64,000 nt of DNA, taken from Brachypterus glaber (lineage: Eukaryota; Arthropoda; Insecta; Coleoptera; Kateretidae). Shown piece by piece: positions 31,567-42,925 of the stretch. The stretch covers positions 5,612,353 through 5,676,352 of the forward strand of contig OY294051.1 of the NCBI GenBank assembly GCA_958510825.1, given 5' to 3'. The translations under genes and the position numbers were made by a program. Below the pieces are notes generated by a model, which was not told where the DNA came from, searched no databases, and saw only the letters and a list, made by a program, of their open reading frames with translations. How positions within the stretch are numbered: position 1 is the first letter of the stretch; every line of letters starts with the position of its first letter.

Positions 31567-33608
31567 CACTTCTGCAACAGAGGCACTAAACATGTGTACA
31601 AATGGCAAGTATTGACTAGACACTCTCTGCTCACTGTAGTGTTTTATGGATTCGTAAGTGACAAAAAATAAGGCGGCTGAAAATAAATTTAAAAAAATAA
31701 AAAAATAGGTTTTGAATTTTTTAATTTTGTTAATTGTAATTTCCCAAAATATTTATACTAATGTTTTCAATTTAATTCTAATGTAAAGAAAACTGTTTTT
31801 TTTTTACCAGCATTGTTTAACATTTTCCCAAGAAAAGCCTGTAGCATGTAGCACACAATATTCCCCGGATATCCTCTCAATGTCCTCTCAATGTCAAGGA
31901 TATCGCAAAAGGTATTTCCTGAGGATATACTGCCCGTATATTCCAAGGACATACGGTATATGCTTCGTAAATCCCAGGGACGTCCCAAAGGGGATGTCTC
32001 ATGAAAATCCTTTCGGGATATCCCTGGAATATCCTATGATGGCTTTTCCTTCATTATTTTAAATTTAACGCGTTTTTCGTGACTCTAATGGAGGTGTGGT
32101 TTGTTTATGTATGGGCCTTTGTAAAGGTTAATCGTAGATAAGAGTATATCCTCAGGACATACCTTCGGGATATCCTTGGGATATACGGTTCGGAAGTCGC
32201 TCGGCTTCCCGTTTAGTAACAAAGTATATCCTGAGGATGTTCTATGGATATCTATAGATGAAATCGTAAATCATGGGGATGTCGGAAATCCCAAAACGGA
32301 TATTCGGGGGATATCAATTGTATAAACCTGTGCTATCTGGGATGCTAGGAATAGCAACAATTTTGAAATTTTCAATTTTATTTGTTAATTTTTTTCTCAA
32401 AATATCAAATGAATGTTTTCGATTTTTTTTCTAATATAAAGGAAACTATTTAAACTGGTAAACCAGCATTGTTTTACTTTCCCCAAGGAAAAACTTGCAT
32501 TATAATGCTACAGTAAAAAATGTTTAAAAGATTTATATTTTTATTTATATTGCTTTTTTTTAAGATATGATCAAAATTTGCGTTAGATAATACTTGAACT
32601 TTTCCTTACATGTATTTTTAAAAAATATTTAAAACTTTTTTGAAAAAAAAAAGGTTATGCAAAGACTATAGGTATTCTACTAATACCAGCTTTCTATTTT
32701 TATCCAGGAAAAGTTAAACTTACCTTGTGGGGCACTCCCAATTGCTTGAGGTCCTATACCCTTGTAGACTCCTTTAAACCCACCAGCCCTTTTAAATCCC
32801 TGTTCTGCCTGCAGCCTGGTTTTTAAGGTGTCCAAAGGAAATAGCACTACATCTACAAAAAGTCCAGCAACTCCACCTCCCTAAAAAAACAAGAATAGAA
32901 ATGTCAATTACATTCAAACAAAAATATTGTTCAAAAAATAATTAAAAGAAATTTTGAAGTCAAAAATTTTATAAATATCACTATGTACAATAATTGAAAA
33001 ATAGATTGATGGACAAATAAATTAATATTTTTATATTTTTTTTTAAATTAAAAATTTCTGTCCTTTATACTATAAAGTTTATATTATTATTATTAGCAAT
33101 AGTAAGCGTTGAAAACGATGAGACTATCGCATTGAGTTTATAATAGTTGAGTAGCAACATAATATCACATAAAATTATACATATCACAATAAATATCACA
33201 TAACATAGTGGACTAGATTATTTTTCCATAGTTCCATTTCACAATCAATATGTATAGATTTAATATTTCTGGCACATACTCTTTAATTATAAAATAAATA
33301 TTGTTCATAAATGCATGAAAGCTAGCCTAGGCGAAATGGAAAACACTTAATTTAAAGCTCGATTTCTAGTGTATTTTAAACCCTGGACTATAAACAATAG
33401 CCTTAATTACGTTTTTAATATGAATTGTTAAAGTACAGTTCCCTAAAATTTTGAGCCTAAAGGCTTTATAAAGCCCCTCACAGTGCAACTACACTTAGCT
33501 CAATTATTTTTTTCAGTGTATTGCCCGCTCAAATAAATAGCAAAGATTACTTACAAATAATGACGATAAATACATTTTTCGATTGCCATCATCTTTGAGA
33601 GAGAGCAT
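31567..33608 (-). CDS. SLC25A26: Mitochondrial S-adenosylmethionine carrier (SLC25A26), first three exons only
   Basis: Inner-membrane mitochondrial carrier that imports S-adenosylmethionine. Exons on the minus strand: 33555-33608 (MLSLKDDGNRKMYLSSLF), 32724-32880 (GGGVAGLFVDVVLFPLDTLK, TRLQAEQGFKRAGGFKGVYK), 31567-31676 (ALFFVTYESIKHYSEQ, HMFSASVAEV). Phases 0, 1 and 0 fit and all donors are GTAAG. PLDTLKTRLQ is the first P-x-D-x-x-[KR] carrier signature, and FPLDTLKTRLQ plus GVYKGIGP is the pattern I recall for the SAM carrier. About 107 residues, near 40% of the family length. Exons for repeats 2 and 3 were not found between 31561 and 30288 or in the GR introns. Either a long intron leads out of the window or the gene is broken here. 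Confidence 0.83.
31690..32515. repeat. GGATATCC-rich element between direct duplicates, in SLC25A26 intron 2
   Basis: A ~160-bp sequence (AATTTTGTTAATTG ... CCAGCATTGTTTAAC ... AAAGCCTG) at about 31695-31858 recurs diverged at about 32350-32512. Between them, 31860-32335 is built from variants of GGATATCC / GAGGATATAC (more than a dozen visible), with little other AT bias. No coding region is supported. Confidence 0.55.
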
Positions 33609-33902
33609 TTTTGGACCAAAAATCTAAAAAAAAACATTATTTAAAAAATAAATGAGGAAACAAGAGGCGAAAATAAACTTACTTATTTAATAAACTAAAA
33701 TCACAGTCACATTCTTTCTATTTACACATCTAATCAAACTAAACTTTGATAAAAATTTCTTTTTCATTTAACATACCGAAAAAAAGAAAGCATGCTTTAA
33801 AATCTGACAGTTCTTACGTAAACACAACATAACCTAAAAATTTTGACAGTTCGTAATAAAAACAGTTCAAAAATCACGCGTAAATGTAAATATTTAGTAA
33901 AA
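33609..33902. promoter_or_regulatory. Divergent intergenic region SLC25A26 / RFT1
   Basis: 294 bp separate the two start codons, which face away from each other. There is no TATA box at an obvious distance. Both genes are housekeeping, so a bidirectional promoter is likely. 5' UTR introns cannot be excluded: a TTTTTTTTAG acceptor-like site lies directly upstream of the SLC25A26 ATG, at about 33620 on the minus strand. Confidence 0.5.
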
Positions 33903-36900
33903 ATGAGTAGAAATGTACTGAAAAGTAGTTTGCAAAATGCTTCTTTTAGCATAATATTCCAGGTAAACTAAAAATTAACAATACTTTATCTAAAATTCGA
34001 GTTCATTATTCTTTTAGATTTTATTTAGATGTATCACCTTTTTATTGAATGCTTTTATTATAAGAACGGTGGGTCAAGATGTTTTGGGTATTATGAACGT
34101 TAGGTTGCTCTTATTAGAGTCAACAATATTATTTTTATCAAAGGAACCTATAATGAAGGCTTGTCTAACTGATACAAAATCACATAACTGGGCTCAAGTT
34201 ATTAACCAAGTATGGCTATCGTAAGTACTTTGAAAATAATTATTAAGACTAGGGTGCCTAAATGTTCAAGGTTTTGGAAAATGTCGACCTAACTTAGGCT
34301 TTAAGTCTTAGGAAGTCTAGAATTAATTTTGTCTAAACAGCGTAACAAATGTTTTGGAGTTTTGGCCTCTCTATTTTTATACTGAAATTATATTCTTAAG
34401 GAAAATGGGTCTATGAAGAAAACAGAATATTTTTATTATTATTATTATTATTATTGAGACTGTATATATATATAAAATGCTATTCTTAAATAGTTGGTAA
34501 ACACAAGTAAGTATCTAAATAATCACAGTTAAAATCACATAAAACATAAAGTATAAAATATAAAATAATGTATAAAACAAATAAAAATAAAATTAAAAAA
34601 AAAATAAATTAGCAAAAAAAAAAAAATTAAATTGAAATAAAATTAACAAATATATCACAAAGTGTAGTGTATAAAGGTATTTGTCCATGAAGTCATTTCA
34701 TTGTCCAGACGATTTTTAAACTGATTGATTGAGGTGGCGTTCACAGTGTCCTCACTTAACATGTTCCAGTGATACACTACTCGATTAGATAGAAAGTTTT
34801 TTCGGAGCAATTTGGCGCACCTTTCTTTTGGAGGAGTTGATTTTATTGGGAGCTAAGCTTTACCCCTATTGGTGCATATGGCCCCTGAAGTTAGAGAGTA
34901 TAAGATAATTTCTTGCTCTAAAATGTTAAAATTTTAGTATTTTATTTATTACCTAGTTTTTAGGCACTAAAGCTCAATAATGGTAATGCAAACTTAAGGC
35001 TGAATGTTCATGAGAAATGGTATAAACTATTTACCATCTAGGTATAGATTATTTTATTAAAAATTTAACACCAACTGTTGCCTGGCAATTATAGAGCATT
35101 TTCTTATATTTCTGATCTGGGGCCATAATTCTTATTTATTAACTAGATTTAGTAACTTTTAATTTTTATAATTTTTGATTTTTTTTTGTGTTTTTAGAGT
35201 TCCTATATCAAGTTTGTTAAGTTTTGTCCTAGTATATGTATGGATAAATGTCCTAAGTCCTACTGAAGATAAGTACTTGTCTCAGTACAGGTCAGGATGT
35301 TATGCTATTGCTTTGTCCTGTATTTTTGAGCAAATGACCCAGAGTGTGGTCCTGGTAGCACAAAGTTATTGTTTTGTTAAACTGAAGGTAATTATCAAGA
35401 ATCAAAAACTTTTAATTTTTTTTTATGTTAACTGCAACCTGTGAAAATAAGCATTAATTATAGGGATACTAGATCTAGGTCTAGGTCTCCTTTCTAACTT
35501 AAGACCTAGATATAGTATTCTCATGAATTATATATTCATAAACGTTGTGTGTTAATGTTGGTATCCATGTAAGAATTTTTTTTATTCTCTTAGGGATAAA
35601 TTAAAGTATGAAAAAAACGGTACTACTAAAAAGGTTGCTTCATTTGTGACATGTTTTAGTTACATTGTACTTATTAAGCAAAAATTTTCAAAGCGTTTTC
35701 AGGAATCATAATGATAGAAGTTTAGATTTAATATGTTCACGGCCGCTAAAATATAAAGAAATATCACTTTCGGGTTTGACCGTGTTAATACATTTTCACT
35801 TTCCAACAGTCCAAACCTGAAAGTAAAGTTCTTTATAGAATAAAATTTGTGTATTTTTTAGGATACATAGTTTTAGGAACCATAGTAGTAATCCAAATAT
35901 TACTTTTTCTGTTTCTACGATGCTACGTTACATCTGGCACCCAACGTGGGGTCCGAAATTTAGCCCCCACACTAATTGTGGTTGTTCGAATATGAGAAAA
36001 TCTTTGTATTTTTTTAGGTTGTCATCGAAACAATATACATAGTATCCAGAACTATAATATTCGTGATGTTAGTAATAAGGAATCCAAACAACGCAATTAA
36101 CGCATTTTCCATAGCCCAAATTGTTTCATCTATAATTTTTTGTGGACTGTATTACGGATTTTTCCACTGGTTTATACCGCAACTGAACCAAAGAAAAGCA
36201 CAAAAGAAAAATAACGTCAAGAAAATCGAAGGAAAAGTGGAGGAATATTTGGAAAAAGTGCTATTTACTGATATGCATGATTTTCCGTTTACTTCCATTT
36301 TCGACTTTTTTCCAGGTATAATGGATAACAAGGTAATTAAAAATAATGCTGCCAACAAAACGATACTTTCCCCTGTAGTAGTATTAGCTTTAAAAGTATC
36401 GAAACATACTTTATAAAAGAAAATTTAATATTAGAAAATCGCTTTTTTCTAATATTAACCAAAAATTCATATTCTATTTCCAAAAGGGTCTTGCAGGTTA
36501 CTACCCCTATAAAAAATTTCCGACGAAAATACTTGGGGCGCCACCATCCACGCTCCAGTTGGAAAAATTTTCGGTTCAGTTAGGAAAATTATGGAGTTGA
36601 TGAGCTGAGGGATGTGGTGGAGGGGTGGGAAAGAGGCGAGGACCTTTTTTGTAGTCATCAGCTTTTTTTATTTTTTTGTAGAACTTTTTATGCTGCCACC
36701 TCCAAAAAAAAATCCCTCACTGAATTTCAAGGGACTTTTTAAAATTTTATGCGGTCTTTGGACTTTCCATATGAAAAGTCATGGGATTTTAGGGTGTTGA
36801 TGTGCGTATTGGAACCCGTTTTCATCAGCATTTTTTTATAAGGATTTATTAACAACTTTATAAAAACAAATTTTGTCTTTTCTTTTAGGAAAACGGTTTA

Positions 36901-39143
36901 AACAAGGATTTATGCATCTTAACAGTAAGTTTCATCAAACAGTCTATTATAAAGCAAGTTTTAACTGAGGGCGAACGATATGTCATGACTATCTCACCAG
37001 TTTTAACTTTTAGTCAGCAATCAATGTATGATATCGTTAATAATTTGGGAAGTCTAGCAGCTAGGTGAGTCATTTTTGATTAAATGAAAATTATAAGCTT
37101 ATATGTTTTTTTGCTTACAGCTGAATTTGAAGAAGCTGCTTTAAAGTAGTTTAAGTTAAAAGAACGATTTAGGTAATTTATTTTGTGTAATCTTGTTTTC
37201 AGGGGCGTTTTATACATAAAATGGGCCTTATTGTGCATGAAAATGGTCCTTTTTTACATAAAAATGCGTCTTTTTACAAAACATGTTCACTAATAAAATT
37301 GTTGAAACAGTGAAAATTCTTCAAAAAATGCCTTGTTGTTTTCTATATATACCGTGCGATTATAAAGTGCCGAACACTTTTTAATGCAAAACTGGCAATA
37401 GCGATAAGTAAAATGCAAGAAAGCTGTGTGCGTTTTACTGGCCACCGAGCTGTTGTACATAGCAATCACATGGGCTTGTAGCGCACAACTCTAACAGAGG
37501 CGTGGCTTCAAGAGTATTTTCTTTTCAAACTGTTCGACACTTTATAATCGCACTGTATATTATTTAGTACTAATTTTAGTTTAAAATATTTTTACATAGC
37601 AACTAAAAAAAGCAATTGCTTTTATTTGCTTTTAGGTTTATCTTTCGACCAATTGAAGAAAGTGCGTATTTTTATTTTACACAAATGATAAAAAGAGATA
37701 TTCCAATTAAAGATCAAGATCAGGTAAGCTAAATTTTATCATGAAATATCAAAGTAATCCACTTACTTTGTAGTTTTAATTAAAGTACAAAAAATGTGTT
37801 TTAAAACCTGTAGGAGGCGTTAAACAAAAGAATTTCGTCGACCAACAAGGATGTCATAATATGACATATTATATTATATCGCTTCCGCCCAAAATCTGTA
37901 GGTTTTTTTTGTGAAGCCGTGTAATCAAAGCGGCAAAAATGTGCGTGCACTTACTCCATGTTTTGATGTTCTGAGGTTTTTTTACATCCAGAAATGTGAT
38001 GTTTTCTCCCAATGTGCAATGTGATCAAGTCACTAATTTATATATATATTTTTTTTAGAAAAGTATATCCGAGTCTGCCAATGTTTTAAGCCAACTGTGC
38101 AGGGTAGTAAGCAGCATTGGTTTGGTTGTCGTTTTTTTCGGCCAGGCCTATAGTTATACGCTGCTGTACTTGTATGGGGGACCAAAACTAGTGGATAATG
38201 ATTTGCCAGTATTACTTCTTAAGTTCCATAGTTTTGCTATAGTATTATTAGCTATAAATGGAGTAACTGAGGGTTATGTCTTTGCTACAATGACTAACAA
38301 ACAGTTAGATAGGTAACTAATATATGCTTTAACTAAATTTTTCTTTCTGCCTGTCCGTTTGTCCGTCACTAACACTAAAATTTTTGTATAATTTTTTGTC
38401 AATTTTTTTTGCAAACATTTTTTACTACTTAAATTTCTATACATCCTTCTCCCTCTCTTAAAAAAAGAATTACAATATATAAAATTATTATTTTAGGTAT
38501 AACTATCTGATGGTAATATTTTCTGTGATGTTTTTAATAATATCATATGTATTTACGAATATATTTGGGCCAGTTGGATTTATTTTAGCAAATTGTATAA
38601 ATATGTTTGCCAGAATTGTACACAGGTAAACAATTGTTTAATCCTATTATTCTACAAGAATTATTAATTATTAAAAAGTCCTAATTTCCCCATTCATTGA
38701 ATACTTTGTGAAAATTTTTCAATTCTGTTGACTTTGTATAGTCCCTTGTGTGTTGTTCATTTTTATATTTTTATTTTTAGCTTATCCTACATAAATAAAA
38801 AGTACAAAGATTCATATTACAGACCTTTGCAAGGTTTGATACCAGGCTATAAGTTTGTTGCTGTTTTGGGTATGTCTGGGACTCTTACAAAAATCTCAGA
38901 GGTAGGTTAATAAAAGTATTTAAAAATATTTTCTTAATAAATTTAATTAAAATCTTGTAAAAATAACCTAATAAACACATTTTTTTCTAGATATATTTGG
39001 TACAAAAATCTATACTCCTGCATATAGCAATAGGAGGAGTTTTATTCATTATAACAATTTTAATTTGGGCATTAGAAAATAAAGAATTGCTAAAATTAGG
39101 GTATGACAAATACAAAAGAAGAATGTCTCTAAAAGCTGATTAA
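33903..39143 (+). CDS. RFT1: RFT1, Man5GlcNAc2-PP-dolichol translocation protein (complete)
   Basis: ER multi-pass membrane protein needed for N-glycan precursor assembly. Ten coding exons with matching phases: 33903-33962, 34018-34220, 35198-35387, 36018-36332, 36889-37064, 37636-37723, 38059-38312, 38497-38625, 38781-38901, 38991-39143. The sum is 1689 nt, 562 residues, close to the animal length of about 540. Recognised stretches: [109 protein letters not shown], and a C-terminal [15 protein letters not shown]. The loop [20 protein letters not shown] is a charged insertion. Exon 1 starts at the only ATG in its frame next to a GT donor. AATAAA at 39147 could serve polyadenylation. Introns hold a PLE remnant, a LINE remnant and a TIR element. 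Confidence 0.95.
34433..34456. repeat. (ATT)n microsatellite
   Basis: About eight ATT triplets in RFT1 intron 2. Confidence 0.8.
34665..34905 (-). pseudogene. LINE C-terminal remnant in RFT1 intron 2
   Basis: On the minus strand one frame reads [49 protein letters not shown]. The [14 protein letters not shown]...VNA-SINxFKNRLD pattern is the familiar end of LINE reverse-transcriptase ORFs. No catalytic region remains. It is antisense to RFT1. Confidence 0.62.
35735..35848. mobile_element. Solo PLE terminal-repeat remnant in RFT1 intron 3
   Basis: Shares CACGGCC-TAAARATATAAAGAA, TCACTTTCGGGTTT and GTTAATxxATTTTCACTTTC with the termini of the PLE at 10204. It is folded back on itself (ACTTTCGGGTTT against AAACCTGAAAGT). 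The hammerhead core is absent. Confidence 0.65.
35931..35952 (+). other. Primer-binding-site-like sequence of an LTR element
   Basis: TGGCACCCAACGTGGGGT resembles the tRNA-Lys primer-binding site of retroviruses and gypsy-like elements, and it lies just after ...GTTACATC. No gag or pol frame follows, so at most a fragment is present. Confidence 0.3.
37349..37558. mobile_element. Small TIR element, ATTATAAAGTGCCGAAC family, copy 2
   Basis: Ends ATACCGTGCGATTATAAAGT and, inverted, ATACAGTGCGATTATAAAGT. In reverse orientation to 24011-24163 and about 57 bp longer inside (extra part around GCACACAGCTTTCTTGC read on the other strand). In RFT1 intron 5. Confidence 0.72.
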
Positions 39144-40047
39144 TAGAATAAAACGCTAAAAATTCCAAAGACTGTGTGATATAGTTGATTAAAGTATTAA
39201 TAAATTTTATTTGTTGTTAAATATTGGTACAACACAGAATCTGTGAAGAACTGAGAACTCTAATTTTACATAACCATAAAAAACGTATCGATAACCAGAC
39301 TAGTTTTAATTTTATTAATATTTTCTTTCTATTGCTTAGTTCTTAACAGTCTTTGTGCCGTTTTTTATTTATTTATACTTCATGTAAATTTAATTATATC
39401 ATAAAATAAAGGTAAAGTTACAGGTTGACCACCATAAAAACATTGTTTTCGCATTCGCGCGATTTCAACCAAATAAAATAACGAGAAGCATATGCTACAA
39501 ATATTTCGTTGGATCTCATTGCGCGCATGCGATAACAAGGTTTGGTTTACCTAAGTTGCCTACTGTAGGTATGCAAGCACTTAAGTTTACCTCCGCCCAC
39601 TACATATTTAGGCCACGCCTACCTACATAATTTTATCTAAAGAAATTACCACTTACATAAAAAAGATATGAAATTAAAGGTAAACAAAGCAATTTTGGAT
39701 TTTATTGGTAGTATCTTATTTAAGCATTAATTTCTTTAACTCATAGTTAAAACTTCAGCCTTAAGGCATATCCAGAAGCTTGTATAAGAACATAAAACAT
39801 AAGAATGCGATGCCGTGATTAGCTTACAAGATTCATGGCGGCCCATCAAACCAATCCCGGCATTGCATTGTTATGTTTTATGTTCTTATGCGAGCTTGTG
39901 AATAGGCACTTAACATAAACATATTATTAGACTAGGTACTTACTTATGAAACTTAATCATAGAAAGGCATTTTTTAAAAAATATGCTAAGAATCCAAAAT
40001 ATTTTTTTTATTCTTATCAAATTTTCTTAGGGCCCATTAAAATTCAG
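39144..40047. other. Intergenic region RFT1 / LAMTOR5 (convergent 3' ends)
   Basis: Holds the RFT1 3' UTR with AATAAA at 39147 and again near 39405. An inverted-repeat hairpin element lies at about 39765-39912 (ACATAAAACATAAGAATGCG against its complement). On the minus strand an AATAAA at about 40007-40012 lies just past the LAMTOR5 stop. No gene seen. Confidence 0.65.
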
Positions 40048-40815
40048 TTAACTACTATTTTTATATACAGCACAAGTGACTGTTCCTTGTCTTCTAATGA
40101 TTATTTGTTTATTATCATTTTCAAGGACAATCACAGGCATTGCATTTTTCATTTCTAATTTTGCAGCTTGGTCTGCGATTGCACTTATAATTCCCGAGCT
40201 TCCAGTTGACGCTTTACCTTTAGCTGAAAAAAAAAATGAAAATCAGTAGTTATTTAAAAATAAATACTAATAAAATAAAATTTGGTGAAAACATAAAAAA
40301 TACTGATATCAAAAAAAGAATACTTTCCCCTACAATGTATAAAAAAATAATTCTTATAGTTTTTTTTTTATCAAAAAGGGATTTTTTTGAAAAAAATTTA
40401 CTAATGCCGGAATTTTATAGGGGATACAGGAGTGACAAAAAGGCTTTCCCCAAATTTTTCACTATGAATGGACAGTTGCTTATAGGCGTAATTAGTGGGG
40501 GACTTAGGGGGCTAACCCCTCCATCCCAATCAAACTATAAAAGTAAAATTAGGCATATATTTTTTACATATAAATATATGTAGGGGGCTCAAGCCCCCCC
40601 AAAGTTTGGACCTGGTTACGCCCCTGTAGCTGCTTAGCATTGCTAAGAAAAAAAAAAGAACTTACCTCCTAAACATAACCCTTGATGATCTGATAAGACA
40701 CAACCATAAACGCCTGGTTTCATCGCCCTAAATTTAAACAATTTAATATTTTTCGTACAAAAAATTAATATTAAACTTACATTTCCTCCATTACACGGTC
40801 TAAATGCTTTTCCAT
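40048..40815 (-). CDS. LAMTOR5: LAMTOR5, Ragulator complex subunit (complete)
   Basis: Subunit of the lysosomal Ragulator complex that anchors Rag GTPases for mTORC1 activation; roadblock fold. Three minus-strand exons: 40781-40815 (MEKHLDRVMEEM), 40666-40727 (MKPGVYGCVLSDHQGLCLG) and 40048-40223 (KGKASTGSSGIISAIADQAA, KLEMKNAMPVIVLENDNKQI, IIRRQGTVTCAVYKNSS). Phases 2 and 1 match. The total is 90 residues, practically the family length. GVLCTD/GL-LG and IxxLAxQAAKL-type blocks are conserved. TAA is at 40048-40050. Intron 2 (40224-40665) carries a repeat with GGCGTAATTAG / GGTTACGCC ends. Confidence 0.92.
40486..40625. repeat. Small inverted-end repeat in LAMTOR5 intron 2
   Basis: Left TAGGCGTAATTAGTGGGGG, right CCTGGTTACGCCCCTG, with inner GGGGGCTAACCCCTCC and GGGGGCTCAAGCCCCCC. 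The GGGGCGTAAC-type ends are common in animal DNA elements. Confidence 0.5.
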
Positions 40816-41015
40816 TACGGAAAATATTTTTTTTAAACGAAAATAAATATCACAACTGTCAAAAGTGACCGCTACATAGACTTTTTCACTGAACATCGAA
40901 TAGGTGCGTTTTATTGCTCAAAGTGAATTTGCATCGAAACAAGTAGTTCCAATGTACCGCTTTAAAATTAATTGGCGGGAACATGATAAAATCACTCGCA
41001 AGAACATGTTTTAAC

Positions 41016-42925
41016 TTATTTACTTCCCAAACCAGATATTTCTATAATATTTTGTGCCTGTTTCATCGTAGGCATGTCAATCATACTACCCATATAAGTA
41101 AATGCTCCTTTTCCACTTTTCTGATGTTCATCAAAAGATTTTAATAAACCTTTGGCCCATTCAATTTGGGTTTTTGAGGGTAAAAAGGCTTCTTGAACAA
41201 TAGGAACTTGTCCTGGATGTATAACTTGTTTGCCAGTGTACCCCATTTGCAAACCTTGTTGTGATTGCTTTTTTAGGCCTTCCAAATCTAAAATCAAATA
41301 CAAAAATAATTGTTCAAAAAATTGCAAATTATTTTTCAGAATTAATTACCTTTATACTTTATATAAACCATGTCTATAGCTTGTAAGTTATATGCTTTGG
41401 CATATAAAACTAGTTTTTGTCTTGCATATAGTGTTTCAAAAGAATCCTCAGTTTTTATAGCCCCTAAAAATATTTATATTTAGTCTCAGTAAAAAATCTC
41501 AGTTCTCAGATGAAAAAAATTTTTTTTTTTCTTTCAAAGTTTTTTTTTATTGTTTTTTTCTTTTAATAACATCTAATAACTCACCTATACTGGCGACAAA
41601 ATCATCACCTCCATATACCAAACTTACAGGAATAATTTTTTTGGAGACACAAAAAGCAGTTTTGCATATATCAGCCAAATTTATAAAAGCGACTGCAGAT
41701 TCAATATAGATTATTAGGTTTATTGATTTGTCGTTTGTTATTAATTTTTCCACTTGATCTGAAAACTGTAGTTTATAAAAAAAATTAGTTATGGAAGCTT
41801 TTGAAACTTTTTTTAACAAAAGTTTTTTGAGGGGAAAAAATAAAAAAACTTTTTTGTCCAACTCAAAAAAGATTTAACCTAACGACTTTACATTTGGCAA
41901 GTATTATTTTTGGTAAAAATATGGGTTGGGCAAGGGGGTAAAAACTTTTTTGAAAAAAGAACCCTGTTTGGAAAAAAAATTCGGTTTAAAAAAAAAGTTT
42001 ATAGGTAGGCCTATTATAGGCTATTATAGGCCTATTATAAGCAGTAACTCCATTTGTCGCATAGCAGCGTTTTCAAAATATTACATTAGAGTTGACGTGA
42101 AAACGTCGCTAGGCGAAAAATGGAGTTACTGCTTTCTAGCGTAGTAGGACAGTATAGGTCTACAGGGAAAGTATTCTTTTGTTGACAGAAGTTTTTTTAT
42201 GAAAAATGTTGAGGAACCTAAAAGTTAATATAAAAAAACATGACTCTCCAAGAGAAAGTCATTTATGGAGTCACTCCATTGGAGAACCCCTTCACTAGGC
42301 ACGCCCAAGACTTAGTTCCAATTTTTACAAAAAATCTTAAATGGTGAATTAATTTTTTTTATTTTTATTTTTCAAAATTTTTGCAATTTTATATGGTATA
42401 AAAAACTACCTTAAAAAAAATATACATTACCATTTTCAAATGTTCACTAGACTCAACTTTTGGCAATAATATTGTATCTGGTAAATTCTTTGATGTTAAA
42501 ATAGTTTTCAAATCTTCAATCCATAAATTACTGTCAATTGAATTTATTCGTACACCCCAATCATAGTTTTTTTGCTTTTCTGGTTTTCCTATTTCTAACA
42601 TTTCTCTTATCGTAGATCTTGCTGCATCTTTTTTATTTAATGCTACACCATCTTCACAATCGAATGCTATGCAGTCGACGTCTAAGCCATAAGCTTTGTT
42701 GATCTTTCTTATATCATCTCCAGGTACATACATTAAAGCTCTTCTGGTTGTGTAATTTCGAACATTAATCTAGAAGACACAAAAAATTCATGTTTGAACA
42801 TGTAAAAAATTGATTTTCACGTTTTAGCCTTAAATTAATATACTTACATTATTATGTAAACATTTCTTTGATGAACCAACTATTTTAGACACTAAACTCG
42901 GTTTATTAAAAGAATTAAAGAACAT
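41016..42925 (-). CDS. CLYBL: CLYBL, mitochondrial citramalyl-CoA lyase (complete)
   Basis: CitE-family TIM-barrel enzyme of the mitochondrial matrix. It cleaves (3S)-citramalyl-CoA to acetyl-CoA and pyruvate and thereby protects vitamin B12 metabolism from itaconate. Five minus-strand exons: 42848-42925, 42431-42769, 41585-41765, 41350-41463, 41016-41287; total 984 nt, 327 residues (human about 340). Exon 1 gives a Ser/Lys/Asn-rich leader MFFNSFNKPSLVSKIVGSSK, a likely transit peptide. Motifs: RRALMYVPGDD, FDCEDGVALNKK, the substrate Arg in WGVRINSID, acidic ligand positions in PKVES and YGGDDF, LYARQKLVLYAKAY, MGYTGKQVIHPGQ and C-terminal GAFTYMGSMIDMPTMKQAQN. For exon 3 the acceptor CTACAG is used (exon begins FSDQVEKL), since the nearer TTTTCAG would break the phase. 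Confidence 0.94.
42039..42134. repeat. Hairpin repeat in CLYBL intron 2
   Basis: AGCAGTAACTCCATTTGTCG on the left is complementary to the right end (CGAAAAATGGAGTTACTGCT). An inner pair GCGTTTTCA / TGAAAACGTC also matches. The flanks carry repeats of TAGGCCTATTATA. Confidence 0.7.

Noticed and set aside
36467..36800. Overlapping frames on both strands in an RFT1 intron
   Set aside because: Mutual shadows; no conserved motif, and the intron is spliced out in the RFT1 model.
40236..40583. 115-codon plus-strand frame
   Set aside because: Falls in LAMTOR5 intron 2 over a repeat; Lys-rich chance frame.
41759..41764. Nearer acceptor TTTTCAG for CLYBL exon 3
   Set aside because: Would give the wrong phase after exon 2; CTACAG at 41766 keeps the frame.
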